Assembly (NCBI GenBank): GCA_964586145.1
Contig: CAZPHH010000028.1
Coordinates: 1 to 52,617, forward strand
Length of the DNA: 52,617 nt
Direction of reading: 5' to 3'
Source: JAFGJQ01 sp964586145
GTDB taxonomy: Bacteria; Planctomycetota; Phycisphaerae; UBA1845
Part shown: positions 8,755 to 17,100 of the stretch, piece after piece
Position numbering within the stretch: position 1 is the stretch's first letter
How the letters are laid out: the number at the start of each line of letters is the position of its first letter
Position numbers and translations under genes: made by a program
The notes under the pieces: generated by a model
Told to the model about the DNA's origin: nothing
The model's input: only the letters and a program-made list of their open reading frames with translations
The model's database searches: none

Positions 8755-9888
8755 GTGGGACCCTTGCGCGTGCTGGTGGCGGACGACGAGGCGGGCATAC
8801 GGCACGGCATCGCCCGGGCGCTTCGGCACTTCACGCTGCGCCTGCCCGTGGTGGAGGACGAGATCCGCTTCGAGGTGCAGGCGGTGGACAGCGGGGAAGC
8901 GGCCCTGGAGCAGATCGCCGCGGCCCCGCCCGACATCCTGTTGCTGGACCACAAGATGGGCGGCATCACCGGCATCGACGTGCTGGAGCAGTTGCGCGAC
9001 AAGTCGCTGGACATGCTGGTGGTCATGATCACGGCTTTCGCCACCATCGAGACCGCGGTGCGGGCGACCAAGTGCGGCGCGTTTGACTTCATCGCCAAGC
9101 CCTTCACGCCGGAGGAGCTGAAGGAGACGCTGCGAAAGACCGCGTCACACCTGCTCGCCCAGCGCCAGGCCCGCAAACTGGCCGAGGAGAAGCGCCGGGT
9201 GCGGTTCGACTTCATCCGCGTGCTGGGACACGAGCTCAAGGCGCCCCTGGGCGCGATCGAGAACTACCTGTACCTGATCAAGGCCCATCAGGCGGGGCCG
9301 GATGTCGCCGCCTATGACGAGTTCGTCGACCGCTGCATGGCCCGCGCCGAAGGCATGCGCAAACTCATCGCCGACCTGCTGGATCTGACCCGCATCGAGT
9401 CCGGCCAGAAGCAGCGCGACCTCGCTGAGGTGCATCTGGGAGACATTGCCCGGGGCTGCGTGGAAGCGATGCAGCCCGCCGCCGCCCAGCGCAACATCAG
9501 TGTGCATCTGGAATCCGAGGGCGAATTGCTGCTGACGGGCGACCGCGGAGAGCTGGAGATCATCCTGAACAACCTGGTCTCCAACGCCGTCAAGTACAAC
9601 CGCGACGGCGGCAGCGTACACGTCCGGCTCCAGGGAGAGCCTGACCGGATTCTCATCGAGGTCGCCGACACCGGCATCGGCCTGGCCCCGGAAGACGCGG
9701 CACGGCTCTTCCACGATTTCGTCCGCATCCGGAACGAGGCCACCCGACACGTCCTCGGCAGCGGCCTGGGCCTCTCCATCGTCAGGAAGATCGCCCAGCT
9801 CTACGACGGCACGGTCGGCGTCGAAAGCCAACCGGACGCGGGCAGCACCTTCCGCGTCAGTCTGTCCCGATCGAAACCTTCACGTTGA
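8755..9888 (+). CDS. Receiver-histidine kinase hybrid (REC-HisKA-HATPase)
   Basis: 377 residues. The N-terminal receiver has D10/D11, D65, T93 and K115 (AKPFTPEEL). A kinase core follows with H159 in LGHELKAPLG, an N box near LNNLVSNAVKYN, ADTGIGL and GSGLGLSIV. No sensor, membrane or DNA-binding domain is present, so its own input is probably phosphorylation of the receiver. It starts with GTG, two bases after the preceding stop, with GGAGG at 8743-8747 inside the upstream gene. The 3' end overlaps the convergent dapF by nine bases. Confidence 0.88.
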   Translation: MGPLRVLVADDEAGIRHGIARALRHFTLRLPVVEDEIRFEVQAVDSGEAALEQIAAAPPDILLLDHKMGGITGIDVLEQLRDKSLDMLVVMITAFATIETAVRATKCGAFDFIAKPFTPEELKETLRKTASHLLAQRQARKLAEEKRRVRFDFIRVLGHELKAPLGAIENYLYLIKAHQAGPDVAAYDEFVDRCMARAEGMRKLIADLLDLTRIESGQKQRDLAEVHLGDIARGCVEAMQPAAAQRNISVHLESEGELLLTGDRGELEIILNNLVSNAVKYNRDGGSVHVRLQGEPDRILIEVADTGIGLAPEDAARLFHDFVRIRNEATRHVLGSGLGLSIVRKIAQLYDGTVGVESQPDAGSTFRVSLSRSKPSR

Positions 9889-10803
9889 GACGACCTCCGG
9901 CCAGTCGCCGGAGAAGACCTCGATGGCCGGGCCGGTCATGTACAGATGCCCGTCGGCGCCCCAGTCGATGTCGAGGCAGCCGCCCGGCATCCGGACGGTG
10001 ACCGCGCGATCCAGTCGGCCCGTCAGCACGCCGGCCACGCAGACCGAACATGCGCCGGTGCCGCAGGCCCGGGTCGGGCCGCTGCCCCGCTCCCAGTGAA
10101 CCACCCGCGCCTCGTGCGGCGAGATCACCTGCACGAAGTGCGCGTTGATCCGGTCCGGAAACGCCGGGTGCCGTTCCAGACACGGGCCCATCCGATGCAA
10201 ATCCACCGTTTCCAGGTCGTCGACGAAGATCACCACGTGCGCGCTGCCCGTGGAGACGCACGTCACGCGAAGCGACTGCCCCTCCACGTCCAACGGGGCG
10301 TCTATCACCCGGTCAGCGGGCAGCGTCGTGGGGATCGCAGCAGGGTCCAATGCCGGGACACCCACATCGGCACAGACCTGACCGGCCAGCGGCCCCTCGA
10401 TACACACCACTGCCGCGAGGATTCCGGCGTCCGTCTCCACGAGGATCGGCTCGCTGACCTGGCCGGCCCCGGCCACGTGCTGAAGCAGTCCACGCGATGC
10501 GGATTCGACCACCGACTTGTCGGGACGGTCGGGCCGGGGCGCCAGGCCGTGGTCGTGGGCGTATTTCACCACGCACCGCAGCCCGTTGCCGCACATGCGC
10601 CCGCGCGATCCGTCGGCGTTGTACATCTCCATGCGGACGTGCGCGCCATCCGACGGCGCGATCAGGATGAGCCCGTCGCTGCCCACGCCGGTGTGCCGGT
10701 CCGCCATTCGCCGGGCCTGCGTGGGGGCGTCCGGCACCGTCTCCACGAACGCGTTGACGTAGATGTAGTCGTTGCCCGCCCCGTGCATTTTGGTGAAGCG
10801 CAT
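9880..10803 (-). CDS. dapF: Diaminopimelate epimerase
   Basis: 307 residues converting LL- to meso-diaminopimelate for lysine and peptidoglycan synthesis. The two catalytic cysteines are present: C71 in CGNGLRC and C247 in ACGTGACSV. MHGAGNDY at the N-terminus and the NADGS segment are also typical. Length is slightly above the usual ~275-285. It lies just downstream of the terminator of the flagellar cluster, so it should have its own promoter in the ~40 bases between. It is convergent with the receiver-kinase gene. Confidence 0.95.
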   Translation of the reverse strand: MRFTKMHGAGNDYIYVNAFVETVPDAPTQARRMADRHTGVGSDGLILIAPSDGAHVRMEMYNADGSRGRMCGNGLRCVVKYAHDHGLAPRPDRPDKSVVESASRGLLQHVAGAGQVSEPILVETDAGILAAVVCIEGPLAGQVCADVGVPALDPAAIPTTLPADRVIDAPLDVEGQSLRVTCVSTGSAHVVIFVDDLETVDLHRMGPCLERHPAFPDRINAHFVQVISPHEARVVHWERGSGPTRACGTGACSVCVAGVLTGRLDRAVTVRMPGGCLDIDWGADGHLYMTGPAIEVFSGDWPEVVST

Positions 10804-10839
10804 GGGTGCATTCTACCGCGCCGGGAATGAGAGGACCGC

Positions 10840-10871
10840 CAAAACAAACCCGGCCGGGATGACCGGCCGGG
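10840..10871 (-). terminator. Intrinsic terminator ending the flagellar gene cluster
   Basis: On the minus strand a 9-bp GC stem (CCCGGCCGG at 10863-10871 with CCGGCCGGG at 10849-10857) and a 5-base loop are followed by TTTGTTTT at 10841-10848. It lies about 50 bases past the small acidic gene and before dapF, so it separates the two transcription units. Confidence 0.85.
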
Positions 10872-10919
10872 CTGCTCTCTTGCACTCTCTCTCCCAGTGC
10901 CTGGGTGGTTCGCGTGAAA

Positions 10920-11234
10920 TCAGGCCTGAATGTCCAGGCTGTGGCCCGGGCTCGGCCCGGCGGAGTCGTCAGACTCCGTGCCGCCTGCCTGGTCTTGCGT
11001 CTCCTCTTCCGAAAGCTGTCGGCCCATGCCGCCGGAGCCCTCGGAATCGCTGTAGACCTGCGTGCCGTCGTCGCTGGTATCGACGGATTCCGCCGATTCC
11101 TCCACCGCCCGTGTCTGCCGAACGGCGCCGGAGACTTCCCCCGCCCGCTCCGCGTCGCGCACCCGAGCGACTTCTCGAGCCTGGTAGCCGGCGCCCAGCG
11201 CCGATCCGGCAATGTCCGATGGTATTCCCGACAT
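10920..11234 (-). CDS. Small acidic hypothetical protein at the end of the flagellar cluster
   Basis: 104 residues, rich in Glu, Asp, Ser and Gly, with no membrane segment and no recognised domain. An alanine/arginine-rich helix-prone N-terminal half leads into an apparently disordered acidic half ending in SLDIQA. It lies 174 bases downstream of fliA on the same strand and just before the terminator, which supports it as a real gene. The ribosome site is weak (GAGG about 12 bases before ATG). Function unknown. Confidence 0.55.
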   Translation of the reverse strand: MSGIPSDIAGSALGAGYQAREVARVRDAERAGEVSGAVRQTRAVEESAESVDTSDDGTQVYSDSEGSGGMGRQLSEEETQDQAGGTESDDSAGPSPGHSLDIQA

Positions 11235-11408
11235 GGGACGACGCCTCGCTTCATCTTCCCCGCCGGGGCAGAAGGGACTCCGCCTCCGTTACCATCGGCA
11301 AACACGGAGATTCCGCGCCAATCGAATCAGGGACGAGATGCATAGCGGCCACGGGGCCGCGTCCAGGAACCCTGCGGGGACCCGTGCTGCCGGTGGCGTC
11401 AGAAGGAC

Positions 11409-12194
11409 TCAGTGAACCAACTCGCGCTTTGCAACTTGCAGTTGTGCTTTAAGGCGATTCATGATGGACGAGTGCATCTGGCTGACGCGGCTTTCGGACA
11501 GGTCGAGCGTGGCCCCGATTTCCTTCATGGTCATTTCCTCGTAGTAGTACAGGACCATGATGAGCCGTTCGGCACGGTTGAGTCCTCGGGTGACCAGGTC
11601 GCGCAGGTCGCGTTGCTGGATTTCGTGGATGGGGTCGCGTCCGCGGCGATCCTCCAGCACGTCGATCTCGCAGACATCCTTGCTGGAGTCGGTTTCGTAG
11701 AACTTGCGCGACAACGAAACCAGGCTGACGGCCGTGGCGTCGCGAAGCAGCTTGTCCAGTTCGCTGCGGGGCAGTTGCAGGCGTTCGGCCACCTCTTGGT
11801 CGGACGGGAGCCGGCCGAGCTCGGTTTCGAGCGCACGGGTGACCTTTTCGAGCTTGTGGGCCCGGCTCCGCACGAGCCGCGGCACCCAGTCCATCATCCG
11901 AAGCTCGTCGAGGATGGCTCCCCGGATCCGCGGCGTGCAATAGGTCTCGAACTTGACCCCGCGGTCCATGTCGTAGGAGTCGATGGCGTCCACCAGTCCG
12001 AAAATGCCGGCCGACACCAGATCGTCCGCGTCCACCTCGTCGGGGAGCTTGGCTCCGATGCGGTCGGCATTGTACTTGACGACGGGCAGGTAGACCTCCA
12101 TGAGGCGGTTGCGCAGTGTGCGATCGCCCGTCCGTTTGTATTCCTTCCACCACCGGTCGACGTCGGGATGGGCCGTGGCTTTGCGGGTGCGCAT
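11409..12194 (-). CDS. fliA: Flagellar sigma-28 factor FliA/WhiG
   Basis: 261 residues from the ATG at 12194, which has an AGGAGA site; an upstream in-frame extension has no family support. Region 2 is in the first ~110 residues (LPDEVDADDLVSAGIFGLVDAI, then a SYDMDRGVKFETYCTPRIRGAILDE-like core). Region 3 follows. Region 4 has a helix-turn-helix in ATLDLSESRVSQMHSSIM. It directs late flagellar and chemotaxis transcription. It sits near the 3' end of the cluster, after flhF-flhG, as in Bacillus sigD. No flgM anti-sigma gene is in the window. Confidence 0.95.
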   Translation of the reverse strand: MRTRKATAHPDVDRWWKEYKRTGDRTLRNRLMEVYLPVVKYNADRIGAKLPDEVDADDLVSAGIFGLVDAIDSYDMDRGVKFETYCTPRIRGAILDELRMMDWVPRLVRSRAHKLEKVTRALETELGRLPSDQEVAERLQLPRSELDKLLRDATAVSLVSLSRKFYETDSSKDVCEIDVLEDRRGRDPIHEIQQRDLRDLVTRGLNRAERLIMVLYYYEEMTMKEIGATLDLSESRVSQMHSSIMNRLKAQLQVAKRELVH

Positions 12195-12299
12195 GGCACA
12201 TTCTCCTGACAGCCTGCAGATGTACCGGCGCGGAGCAGACAGGGCTTCCCTGCCCAAACGAGGCTTCGCGGGGCGGCTGGGGTCCGCGTCCGTCGATGC

Positions 12300-12623
12300 C
12301 TACGTCCCCATTGGAGTCGTTCGGGCCTCGGTCGGACTACTTGTGGGCTTGGCGTTGCCGATGGGCTCCGCCGTGATTTCCACCGCGGAGTCGGTCGCTT
12401 CCTCGGCCTCCGGGACCACCTCCTGGTACCGTCGTCGGGCGTAGTCATCGATCACGTACTGAGCGACGGCGCCCAGCGACAACCCGACCACGGAAAACAG
12501 AACCAGGGCCCAGAGTGCCCGGGACAGGATGATCGCCGCCGGGTTGCCGACCCAAAGGCCGGCCAGCACGCTGACGGCAAAGGCCAGCATGCCCAGAATG
12601 CCACCGGTGTATCGCGCGACCAT
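12300..12623 (-). CDS. Small two-helix membrane protein between flhG and fliA
   Basis: 107 residues from the ATG at 12623, preceded by a GGGAGGG site. Two membrane segments lie near residues 7-29 and 35-60, followed by a charged, Pro/Thr-rich cytoplasmic-type tail starting YARRRYQEV. No domain was recognised. The gene order flhG-X-fliA on the same strand suggests a flagellar role, perhaps polar placement or sigma control, but that is only context. Confidence 0.6.
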   Translation of the reverse strand: MVARYTGGILGMLAFAVSVLAGLWVGNPAAIILSRALWALVLFSVVGLSLGAVAQYVIDDYARRRYQEVVPEAEEATDSAVEITAEPIGNAKPTSSPTEARTTPMGT

Positions 12624-12699
12624 CCTGGCACCCTCCCGGTCCCCAAGGAGACCGGGCACAGAGAATCAGCTGGACGTGGGAAGGAATCGTTGGGCGCCA

Positions 12700-12732
12700 G
12701 CACTCGCAAACCACCGCGCCACGTGCGAGTGC
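12700..12732. repeat. Nine-bp inverted repeat in the flhG to small-membrane-gene gap
   Basis: GCACTCGCA at 12700-12708 and TGCGAGTGC at 12724-12732 with a 15-base loop. It lies in the 220-base gap after flhG. No T-run follows in either direction, so it is more likely an RNA attenuator or processing hairpin, or a protein site, than a normal terminator. A second near-perfect hairpin (CCCGGTC/GACCGGG) lies directly before the ribosome site of the downstream gene. Confidence 0.5.
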
Positions 12733-12843
12733 ACCCCCCGCTTCTCAGGAAGGGTCACAACGGCTCCGTCCTCATGAGTCGTCCCTCTGACGACCGGTCC
12801 CGGCATCCGTGCCGGAACCTCGCGATCCGAAACCCGGCGGCGC

Positions 12844-13740
12844 CTACGGAACGAACAGGCCCACGACGCGGCGGAAACACCCGCCTTCGGCCACGGGCCG
12901 CGTCGTCCGTTTCGCCATGCGCACCGCCACGGCTCCCAGACACGCACTGGCCGGACAACGCGGATACCGCAACACAAACGGACACCGCGTCCGAACGGCC
13001 ATCTCCACATGCGTATCTTGCAGCAGATACCCTCCGTCTGCAATAGGGTATTTCAGGAACTTTTCCGCCACCTGGGCGATCCGCTGAAACGTCTCCCGGG
13101 CTTCCGCCCGGCTGGACGCCAGATTGACCAGCAGGTGGATTCGGGCCCGGCACTGCTCTCGCCACAACCGCTTGATGGTGGCATAGGCATCGGCCACCGC
13201 CGTGGGCTCCGGCGTGGTCACCAGCAGCACCGCGTCCACGGCCATGGCGAATGCCAGCACGTTGCGGGACAGGCCGGCCCCGCAATCCGCCAGGACCACG
13301 TCACTGCCCGCCTCCAGGTCGGCCATCTGGCCGATCAACTGGCGGCACTGGGACGCAGACAGATCCATCGACCGCTGGCCGCCGGAGAGTCCGGGCACAA
13401 ACCGAAAGCCGCCCGGGGCGTCGACCGCGATGTCCTCCATGCCGCGGTGCCCGGAAAGCACGTGCGACAGATTGTGCGTGCAGCGCAGCCCCAGGAGCAC
13501 GTCGTCGTTGGCCAGGCCGATGTCCGAGTCGACGAGCGTGACCCGCAGCCCGCGCCCGGCGAGGCAGGCCGCCAGGTTCACCGCGATGTTGCTCTTGCCC
13601 ACGCCCCCTTTGCCGCTGGTGACGGCGATGGACCGCGCCGCGCCGCCGACGTCGGCCGTCTGCACCAGCCGGCGCAGCCGGGTGGCCTGGTCGGCACGCC
13701 TCGGTGGGGTCCCATCCACGAACATATCCATCGTCCGCAT
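12844..13740 (-). CDS. flhG: MinD-like ATPase FlhG (YlxH), flagellar number/placement regulator
   Basis: About 298 residues with the deviant Walker A GKGGVGKS near residue 43, VDSDIGLAN for the switch I/Walker A' region and VVLADCGAG for switch II. FlhG controls flagellar number with FlhF and can bind flagellar transcription factors. It starts 15 bases after flhF, with GTG at 13743 and ATG at 13740 and 13731 as possible starts and only weak ribosome sites. The C-terminus after about residue 240 is Cys/Arg-rich and less conserved-looking. Confidence 0.9.
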   Translation of the reverse strand: MRTMDMFVDGTPPRRADQATRLRRLVQTADVGGAARSIAVTSGKGGVGKSNIAVNLAACLAGRGLRVTLVDSDIGLANDDVLLGLRCTHNLSHVLSGHRGMEDIAVDAPGGFRFVPGLSGGQRSMDLSASQCRQLIGQMADLEAGSDVVLADCGAGLSRNVLAFAMAVDAVLLVTTPEPTAVADAYATIKRLWREQCRARIHLLVNLASSRAEARETFQRIAQVAEKFLKYPIADGGYLLQDTHVEMAVRTRCPFVLRYPRCPASACLGAVAVRMAKRTTRPVAEGGCFRRVVGLFVP

Positions 13741-13755
13741 CACGACCGGGCCGCG

Positions 13756-14946
13756 TCAGACGGCGGCCAGCCGCGATCCCTTCACAATGAGGTGGGCCAG
13801 CGTCCGGCTCCGTCCCACCTGGATGTCATCCGGCACGTCCTGCCCGGTGGTGACGTACGATAGCCGGGCCTCCGCCCGGGACAGGCAGGTGAGGATCGAT
13901 CCGAACCCGATCGCCTCGTCGAGCTTCGTGAAAATCACGCGGTTGACCCCGAGAAGCCGGAACCGCTCCAGCGTGTCCAGCAACACACCCTGCGAGCACG
14001 TACTGGCCAGCACCAGATGCACCTCGTGGGGCCGCGCCTCATCGAGAAACGCCCGGAGGTCCTGGAGTCGTGCGGTGTCGGCCGGACTGCGCCCGGCCGT
14101 ATCGATCAGCACCAGATCGCAGTTTCGCATGCGATGAACGGCCTTGCCGAGTTCCGCGGGCGTGCCCACCACCTCCAGGGGCACGCCGATAATGTCCGCG
14201 AACGTGCGCAACTGCTCCACCGCGGCAATACGATACGTGTCTATGGTGATCAGGCCGACCTTGCGGCCCTCGCGCATGCTGAAGTTTGCCGCCAGCTTGG
14301 CGATGGTCGTGGTCTTGCCGACGCCCGTGGGGCCGACCAGCGCGATGACGGCGGGCGAGCGGGACGAATCCAGTTGAATGGGACCGGCCACCGGCAGCAT
14401 GGACTCGACGTACCGGGCCAGGCGGTCGTACACGGCGGCGCGGCTGTGCACATTGTCTCCCAGCTCGTGACGAACGCGCTCGACCAGGCGTCCGGCAATG
14501 TCCTCACCCACCTGGCGCTGAATCAACTCGACAAACGTGTCCGCGAGGACCTCGGGGAGAGAGCCGGCGTCCGCCTGGCGCGCCCGGGACGCCAGACGAT
14601 GGACAAGCGCCTTGAGGCTGGACAACTCCTCCAGCAGCCGCGGCGCCGTCTGTTCCAGTGACACCATTGCGGCAGTGGTCATGGGTTCGGCCGTCTCCTT
14701 CGGACCTGCAGCCTGCCGCCCCGACTCGGGTGGCACTCTAGCCGGGCGCACGGCCTTGTGCAAGTCCAAAGTGGAGGAGCCGGGTGCGGCGGTGATCTCC
14801 ACCAGCGGCTCGGCGCCGAACCCGAGCAGGCCGCCGGTGCGCACGCTGCGCGTGTGCAGAATCACCGCGTCGCGGCCGAATCGGCGTTTCACCTGATCGA
14901 GGGCTTCCGCCATCGTCCGGGCCTGAAAAGTCCTAAGATCCCTCAT
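13756..14946 (-). CDS. flhF: SRP-type GTPase FlhF
   Basis: 396 residues. The N-terminal ~50 residues form the B domain (TFQARTMAEALDQVK, usual FlhF start), followed by a variable linker and an N domain. The GTPase domain has G1 GPTGVGKTT near 205-213, DTYRIAAVEQL, DTAGRSP and FTKLDEA. FlhF sets flagellar placement and helps early FliF assembly at the membrane. It overlaps flhA by 14 bases and is followed by flhG, the usual pair. Confidence 0.95.
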   Translation of the reverse strand: MRDLRTFQARTMAEALDQVKRRFGRDAVILHTRSVRTGGLLGFGAEPLVEITAAPGSSTLDLHKAVRPARVPPESGRQAAGPKETAEPMTTAAMVSLEQTAPRLLEELSSLKALVHRLASRARQADAGSLPEVLADTFVELIQRQVGEDIAGRLVERVRHELGDNVHSRAAVYDRLARYVESMLPVAGPIQLDSSRSPAVIALVGPTGVGKTTTIAKLAANFSMREGRKVGLITIDTYRIAAVEQLRTFADIIGVPLEVVGTPAELGKAVHRMRNCDLVLIDTAGRSPADTARLQDLRAFLDEARPHEVHLVLASTCSQGVLLDTLERFRLLGVNRVIFTKLDEAIGFGSILTCLSRAEARLSYVTTGQDVPDDIQVGRSRTLAHLIVKGSRLAAV

Positions 14947-17029
14947 GGACTACGACCATTCCGTGTGATTCGAGTTGGACACCGCGAACGATTTCGTTGT
15001 ACGACAAGACGGACACCAGGGGCAGGGTCGGCTCGATCAGCCGGCGCACCCAGACCCGGATCTGGGGTGAACACAGTATCAGCGGCGTCTGTCCCTGGCA
15101 CGCGGGCAGCGCCTGCTCCACCGCCTGCCGCGCGGCGTCGACGATGCGGGCCTGCGTGGCGGGCGGAATCGTGATGAGGGTGCCGCGGTCGGTGCGGTCC
15201 AGCCCCGCGTTGATCATGTGCTCCAGTTGCGGATCGAGAGTGACGCAGTGGAGCTTCCCGTCCGCCGCCCGATGCATCTGGCAGAGGGTCCGCGCCAGCG
15301 AGTTCCGCACGTACTCCGTCAGCACCTCCACGTCCCGCGTGCGGCCCACCCAATCACCCAGGGTCTCCAGAATGGTCTCCAGGTCGCGGACGGGCACCCG
15401 TTCCCGGAGCAGGGCCTGGAGCACGTTCTGAATCTCACCGGGTTTCACCACGGCGGGCACCAGCTCTTCCAGCAGTTTCGGCGACCGCTCGCGAAGCGTG
15501 TCCAGCAGCCGGTTGACCTCCTGGCGCGTCAGCAGCTCGTCGGCGTGCTGCCGGATGATCTCGGTCAGGTGGGTGGCCAGAACGGCCGTGGGCTCGACGA
15601 CGGTGTAGTTGCGGTGCTCTGCGTCGTGCCGCTGCCCGTCGGTGATCCAGAGGGCAGGCAGGCCGAAGGCCGGCTCGCGGGCCTCCACGCCCCCGATCTT
15701 CTGCGTCACCGTGCCGGAGTCGATGGCGAGCAGGTGCCCGGGCATCAGGTCGCCCGGGGCCACGTCCATCCCCTTAAGCTTGATGCGGTATTCGTTGGGC
15801 TGAAGCTGCACGTTGTCCCGAATGCGGATGGGCGGCACGACGATCCCCATCTCCTGCGCGACCTGGCGGCGCAGGTTCGTAATGCGGTCCAGCAGGTCGC
15901 CGCCCTGCTTCCGGTCCACCAGCCCGATCAGCCCATAGCCGATCTCCAACTCCATGGGGTCGACGTTGAGATACTTCTCAATCCGCTCCTGGGCGGGCGC
16001 CGCCGTTCGCTTGCGCGTGACCTCGGCCGCGACGGCCGCCACCTTGGACCGGCGCAGGAACCAGGCGATGGACGCGCATCCGAAACCCAGCCCCGCCAGC
16101 GGCGCCTTGGGCATCGGCGTGGCGATCAGCAGAAACAGGAACCCGGCGGTCAGCGCCAGGGCCACCGGGTGCGACGTGAGCTGACCCAGCAGCTCGTCGC
16201 CCAGATTGGTCTTGGAGGCCGATCGGGTCACCAGCATGGCCGCCGCCACCGACACGAGCAGGGCCGGGATCTGGGACGAAAGCCCGTCTCCGATGGTCAG
16301 CTTGGTGAACGTGGCCAGCGTGTCCATGAAGGACAGGTTCAGCTCCACGAGGCCGACATAGATGCCGCCCAGGATGTTCACCACCGTGATGATCAGTCCG
16401 GCGACGGCGTCGCCGCGGACGAACTTGCTCGCCCCGTCCATGGCCCCGTAGAAGTCGGATTCCCGGGTGATCTCCTCCCGGCGGGCCTTTGCCTCCGACT
16501 CCGAGATGATGCCCGCGTTCAGGTCGGCGTCGATGGCCATCTGCTTGCCGGGCATGCCGTCCAGGGTGAAGCGGGCGGCCACTTCCGCGATGCGCGTGGC
16601 GCCTTTCGTAATCACGACGAACTGGATGATGATGATGATTGCGAAGAGGATCACGCCGATCATCAACTGCCCGCCGGCCACGAAGTCGCCGAACGTCTCA
16701 ATCACCTTGCCCGCGGCGGCGGTGCCCTGGGTGGCGTTGGAGAGAATGAGCCGCGTCGTGGCGATATTGAGCACGAGTCGGAACAGCGTCGCCCCCAGCA
16801 GCATGGAGGGGAACGAGGAGAACTCCAGGGGGCTGGCGATGTACATGACCGTCATCAGGATGATGGCCGCCACGGTGATGTTGGTGGACAGCAGGATGTC
16901 CATCAGCCACGGCGGAAGCGGGACCAGAATCACCAGCAGGAGGGCCATGGCCGCCATGGGCAGCAACGCGCTGCGATGCGATACCGCCAATCGCAGCAAA
17001 CGCAGTGGATTGGACCGAGCCATTGCCAT
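14933..17029 (-). CDS. flhA: Flagellar export gate protein FlhA
   Basis: 698 residues, full family length. The first ~320 residues carry about eight membrane segments with the conserved FHIPEP region (EFSSFPSMLLGATLFRLVLN and GDAVAGLIITVVNI). The cytoplasmic ~350 residues bind export chaperones and form the nonameric ring. The ATG at 17029 is followed by another at 17023, and both are possible. It lies between flhB and flhF. Confidence 0.96.
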   Translation of the reverse strand: MAMARSNPLRLLRLAVSHRSALLPMAAMALLLVILVPLPPWLMDILLSTNITVAAIILMTVMYIASPLEFSSFPSMLLGATLFRLVLNIATTRLILSNATQGTAAAGKVIETFGDFVAGGQLMIGVILFAIIIIIQFVVITKGATRIAEVAARFTLDGMPGKQMAIDADLNAGIISESEAKARREEITRESDFYGAMDGASKFVRGDAVAGLIITVVNILGGIYVGLVELNLSFMDTLATFTKLTIGDGLSSQIPALLVSVAAAMLVTRSASKTNLGDELLGQLTSHPVALALTAGFLFLLIATPMPKAPLAGLGFGCASIAWFLRRSKVAAVAAEVTRKRTAAPAQERIEKYLNVDPMELEIGYGLIGLVDRKQGGDLLDRITNLRRQVAQEMGIVVPPIRIRDNVQLQPNEYRIKLKGMDVAPGDLMPGHLLAIDSGTVTQKIGGVEAREPAFGLPALWITDGQRHDAEHRNYTVVEPTAVLATHLTEIIRQHADELLTRQEVNRLLDTLRERSPKLLEELVPAVVKPGEIQNVLQALLRERVPVRDLETILETLGDWVGRTRDVEVLTEYVRNSLARTLCQMHRAADGKLHCVTLDPQLEHMINAGLDRTDRGTLITIPPATQARIVDAARQAVEQALPACQGQTPLILCSPQIRVWVRRLIEPTLPLVSVLSYNEIVRGVQLESHGMVVVHEGS

Positions 17030-17100
17030 GCCTTAATCGTCCGTGCCCTGCCCCGTACCCCGCTTCTGCGCGGTTCCGGGGTACGGCCACACATCCGCCG

